Position numbers and translations under genes: made by a program. From an uncultured Anaerolineaceae bacterium (GTDB taxonomy: Bacteria > Chloroflexota > Anaerolineae > Anaerolineales > Anaerolineaceae): 6,870 bases of DNA. Location: assembly GCA_937920255.1 (NCBI GenBank), contig CALDSL010000259.1, forward strand, positions 1 through 6,870. Reading direction: 5' to 3'. Positions 5,534-6,870 of this stretch are shown here, piece by piece. Position 1 is the first letter of the stretch. Each line of letters begins with the position of its first letter. The notes beneath the pieces were generated by a model, which was not told the origin of the DNA, searched no databases, and saw nothing but the letters and a program-made list of their open reading frames with translations.

Positions 5534-6171
5534 TCTGGTTTTTTCTTGAATAAACCCTGCGGGTCGGTGCCGTACATGCCGGCCCGCAGCGCGCGTTCAT
5601 CCACCGGAGAAAGGTTGGCCGCCTGCTGCGCGCTCAACACCGGGTAGACCCGCAGCCGGTGCAGGTGCTTCTCGATCGCGTCCACCGTGCGCTCATCCAC
5701 CTCCCAACCCTGCCGGTCGTAGCGCCGCAGATTGAGTGGGCGCGTGTAGCTGCGCAGCGTCTTCTGCCCTTCCGAATTGAAGAAATCCTCGAAATACGAC
5801 ATCACCAGTTCGCGCAGGGTACGGAAGATCGGCTCGCGGAAGCGAAGATTGGCGTAGTTCGATTTTCCCAGCGCGCCCCAGTGCTGGTCAATCTGGTACA
5901 CCGCCAGCACGTGGTCGTCATCCAACCCAGGCTCCGGCCACATCTCCATCACCAGCGGCGGGTATCCCAGCCGGCGCAGCAGAGCCGCGGCCAGCAGCCC
6001 GCCGTCGTAGCAGTGGCTCTCCCGCTCGCGGATTACGCCCAGTGGGCTGCGGTTGCGGTCATCGCCGTTATACGGGATCGAATCCAGAAACGCCTGAATG
6101 CGAAACGGCGTGGTAAGCTGCCCCAGTTCTTCGCGCTCCTGGGCGGTCAACGCATCTTCAAAGCGTGTCAT
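5530..6171 (-). CDS. Transglutaminase-like cysteine enzyme
   Basis: This 213-residue protein has a transglutaminase/cysteine-protease core. Cys54 in RESHCYDGGLLAAALLRRLG sits at the N-terminus of the catalytic helix, preceded by a helical segment with TTPFRIQAFLDSIPYN (20-35). His87 in DDDHVLAVYQIDQHWGALGK sits on the following strand. The third residue of the triad is uncertain (Asp95 or Asn105 of KSNYANLRFREP). Residues 115-150 (IFRTLRELVMSYFEDFF, then KTLRSYTRPLNLRRYD) and a charged C-terminal helical part complete it. There is no signal peptide, so it is likely cytosolic; the reaction could be amide hydrolysis or acyl transfer, and the substrate is unknown. The ATG at 6171 is chosen over the in-frame TTG at 6183; GGAGG lies only 3 nt upstream, a little close. 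It converges on the 260-residue gene with a 4-bp overlap and no space for a terminator. Confidence 0.82.
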   Translation of the reverse strand: MTRFEDALTAQEREELGQLTTPFRIQAFLDSIPYNGDDRNRSPLGVIRERESHCYDGGLLAAALLRRLGYPPLVMEMWPEPGLDDDHVLAVYQIDQHWGALGKSNYANLRFREPIFRTLRELVMSYFEDFFNSEGQKTLRSYTRPLNLRRYDRQGWEVDERTVDAIEKHLHRLRVYPVLSAQQAANLSPVDERALRAGMYGTDPQGLFKKKPD

Positions 6172-6209
6172 GTGCCTCCACAATCCAGTACAGCCTGCCC
6201 TGTAACGAA

Positions 6210-6238
6210 AGCGGGCCGCCGTTTGCCGGTGGCCCGCT
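6210..6238 (-). terminator. Hairpin terminator after the SWIM gene
   Basis: AGCGGGCC (6210-6217) and GGCCCGCT (6231-6238) form a perfect GC-rich 8-bp stem. Three further inner pairs (one of them G-U) extend it to 11 bp around a 7-nt loop. On the minus strand it is followed by TTCGTTA, a poor T-tract, so it is a moderate terminator between the SWIM gene (stop at 6267) and the transglutaminase-like gene (start at 6171). Some read-through into the latter is possible, as no separate promoter for it was recognised. Confidence 0.6.
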
Positions 6239-6266
6239 CATTTCCTCTTTCAGATACCAGGTAACG

Positions 6267-6512
6267 TCAGGCGGCCTTTTCCGGCTCGGTAATCATACCC
6301 TCAAGGATCATTTCAAGCGCCATGGTGTGGCTGCAGCGCCCGCGTGTTCGGAAGAAATCGCAGTCGCAGTGCCATTCGCCATTCGCGTAATTGACAAAAT
6401 GCGGGTTATTCTCCCCGTCCATTGCAACGGTGAACGACTGAAAGTGGATCCGGTTCCGTTCCCGGGCATACCGTTTGGCTTTTTCAATTTTGCCAATCAT
6501 GCCAGAGTCCAT
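6267..6512 (-). CDS. Stand-alone SWIM zinc-finger protein, 81 residues
   Basis: The protein carries a single SWIM-type zinc motif, CxCx8CxH, with Cys49, Cys51, Cys60 and His62 in WHCDCDFFRTRGRCSHTMAL. Residues 20-47 before it (RIHFQSFTV, then HFVNYANGEW) give the beta hairpin usual for SWIM domains, and a short helix follows the His (MALEMILEGM). SWIM domains bind DNA or protein and are normally part of larger proteins such as SWI2/SNF2 ATPases or MuDR-type transposases; here the domain is essentially the whole protein. AAGGAG (6519-6524, minus strand) lies 6 nt before the ATG, an excellent ribosome site. Terminator-like hairpins lie on both sides, so it is probably a single-gene unit. No convincing promoter was found, although TTTTTT and TATCCA boxes spaced 17 bp apart lie upstream. 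Confidence 0.85.
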   Translation of the reverse strand: MDSGMIGKIEKAKRYARERNRIHFQSFTVAMDGENNPHFVNYANGEWHCDCDFFRTRGRCSHTMALEMILEGMITEPEKAA

Positions 6513-6581
6513 AACTTACTCCTTTTCTATTGGTGGTAAATTTTGGTGGATACGACGGTTACGCAAGCCAAAAAACTGAAC

Positions 6582-6610
6582 AAAAAAAGCACGCGAAGAT
6601 ATCCGCGTGC
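6582..6610 (-). terminator. Intrinsic terminator of the GNAT acetyltransferase gene
   Basis: CGCGTGC (6604-6610) and GCACGCG (6589-6595) form a 7-bp GC-rich stem with an 8-nt loop. On the minus strand the stem is followed immediately by seven T residues (6582-6588), a textbook rho-independent terminator. It lies 119 bp after the acetyltransferase stop and upstream of the SWIM gene. Nothing else was recognised between 6611 and 6729. Confidence 0.82.
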
Positions 6611-6729
6611 CGCTACGGGTGCTGTTCTTTTCCTTTGTCGCTCAAAACTCGCATAAGGTTGATCGCTCCGTACTATGAGTATAGGCTGACTCCCCGGAAA
6701 AGTCAACCACCGTTCACCTTACGGTAACA

Positions 6730-6870
6730 TTAAGATCCACTCATCTTCTTCTCCAGCACCAGCGCGTCTTCCCCGCCGGAATAGTAGCGGTTCCACACGC
6801 TGACGAACTGGTAACCGCGCTGCGCGTATAACTGGATCGCGCCGGTGTTGCTCTTGCGCACGCACAGCCG
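6730..6870 (-). CDS. GNAT-family N-acetyltransferase, C-terminal part only
   Basis: An open minus-strand frame runs from the right edge to TAA (6730-6732), giving 46 residues. The stretch LCVRKSNTGAIQLYAQRGYQ and the following FVSVWNRYYSGGEDALVLEK match the C-terminal motif B and last strands of RimI-like GNAT enzymes. In these, 'L.V...N..A..LY...GF' holds the helix that packs near acetyl-CoA and the final strand shapes the acceptor site. They transfer an acetyl group from acetyl-CoA to an amine; the substrate (ribosomal protein N-terminus, small amine or other) cannot be told from this fragment. The acetyl-CoA-binding loop (Q/RxxGxG/A) lies beyond the window edge. A strong terminator lies downstream at 6582-6610. 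Confidence 0.82.
   Translation of the reverse strand, partial: RLCVRKSNTGAIQLYAQRGYQFVSVWNRYYSGGEDALVLEKKMSGS

Noticed and set aside
5659..6264. 201-residue plus-strand open frame opposite the transglutaminase-like gene
   Set aside because: It is repetitive in Arg, Gln and Val, has no ribosome site and runs through a terminator stem. The minus strand has the catalytic motifs.
6611..6729. Weak inverted repeats (ACCGT/ACGGT and GGTTGA/TCAACC) after the acetyltransferase stop
   Set aside because: The arms are 5-6 bp, widely spaced or without a T-tract; they are expected by chance, and a much better terminator follows at 6582-6610.

Overview
The window looks like chromosomal DNA from a GC-rich bacterium. 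The best guess is a member of the Chloroflexota (Anaerolineae-like). This is inferred from several features: an ECF sigma factor coupled to a long FecR-type membrane protein with Thr/Pro-rich linkers, a sortase-like protein, a small stand-alone SWIM zinc-finger protein, and a short STAND-type winged-helix protein. No gene here is a taxonomic marker, so the assignment is tentative. No rRNA, tRNA, CRISPR array, insertion sequence or phage gene was seen.

Layout. Positions 3-293 (+) hold the 3' end of an unidentified protein. Positions 375-830 (-) encode a 151-residue winged-helix protein resembling the segment after the ATPase in NB-ARC/STAND regulators; it has its own promoter. A clear intrinsic terminator (924-959, minus strand) separates it from a two-gene minus-strand operon: an ECF sigma factor (3056-3625), then a 678-residue single-pass membrane protein (1036-3072) whose start overlaps the sigma stop region by 17 bp. 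The membrane protein carries a short cytoplasmic segment, one membrane helix, a FecR domain, two DUF5666-like units, a CARDB-like beta domain, a tandem 30-residue repeat and a Lys/Pro-rich tail. Divergent from this operon, across 204 bp of intergenic DNA, lies a sortase-like protein (3830-4663, +). It is followed by a 260-residue protein of unknown function (4751-5533, +). Both plus-strand genes have good sigma-70-type promoters, and in both the -10 box is bracketed by GTTCT half-sites.

The right part is minus strand: a transglutaminase-like cysteine enzyme (5530-6171) whose stop codon interlocks with that of the 260-residue gene, a SWIM zinc-finger miniprotein (6267-6512), and the C-terminal 46 residues of a GNAT acetyltransferase (6730-6870). 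Intrinsic terminators lie downstream of the last two.

How they may work together. The sigma/FecR pair reads as a cell-surface signalling unit: the membrane protein probably restrains or activates the sigma factor in response to an envelope signal. The divergent sortase-like protein acts on the same compartment, so the 1036-4663 block may be an envelope-sensing and remodelling locus. This link is inference from position. The remaining genes look like unrelated chromosomal genes.
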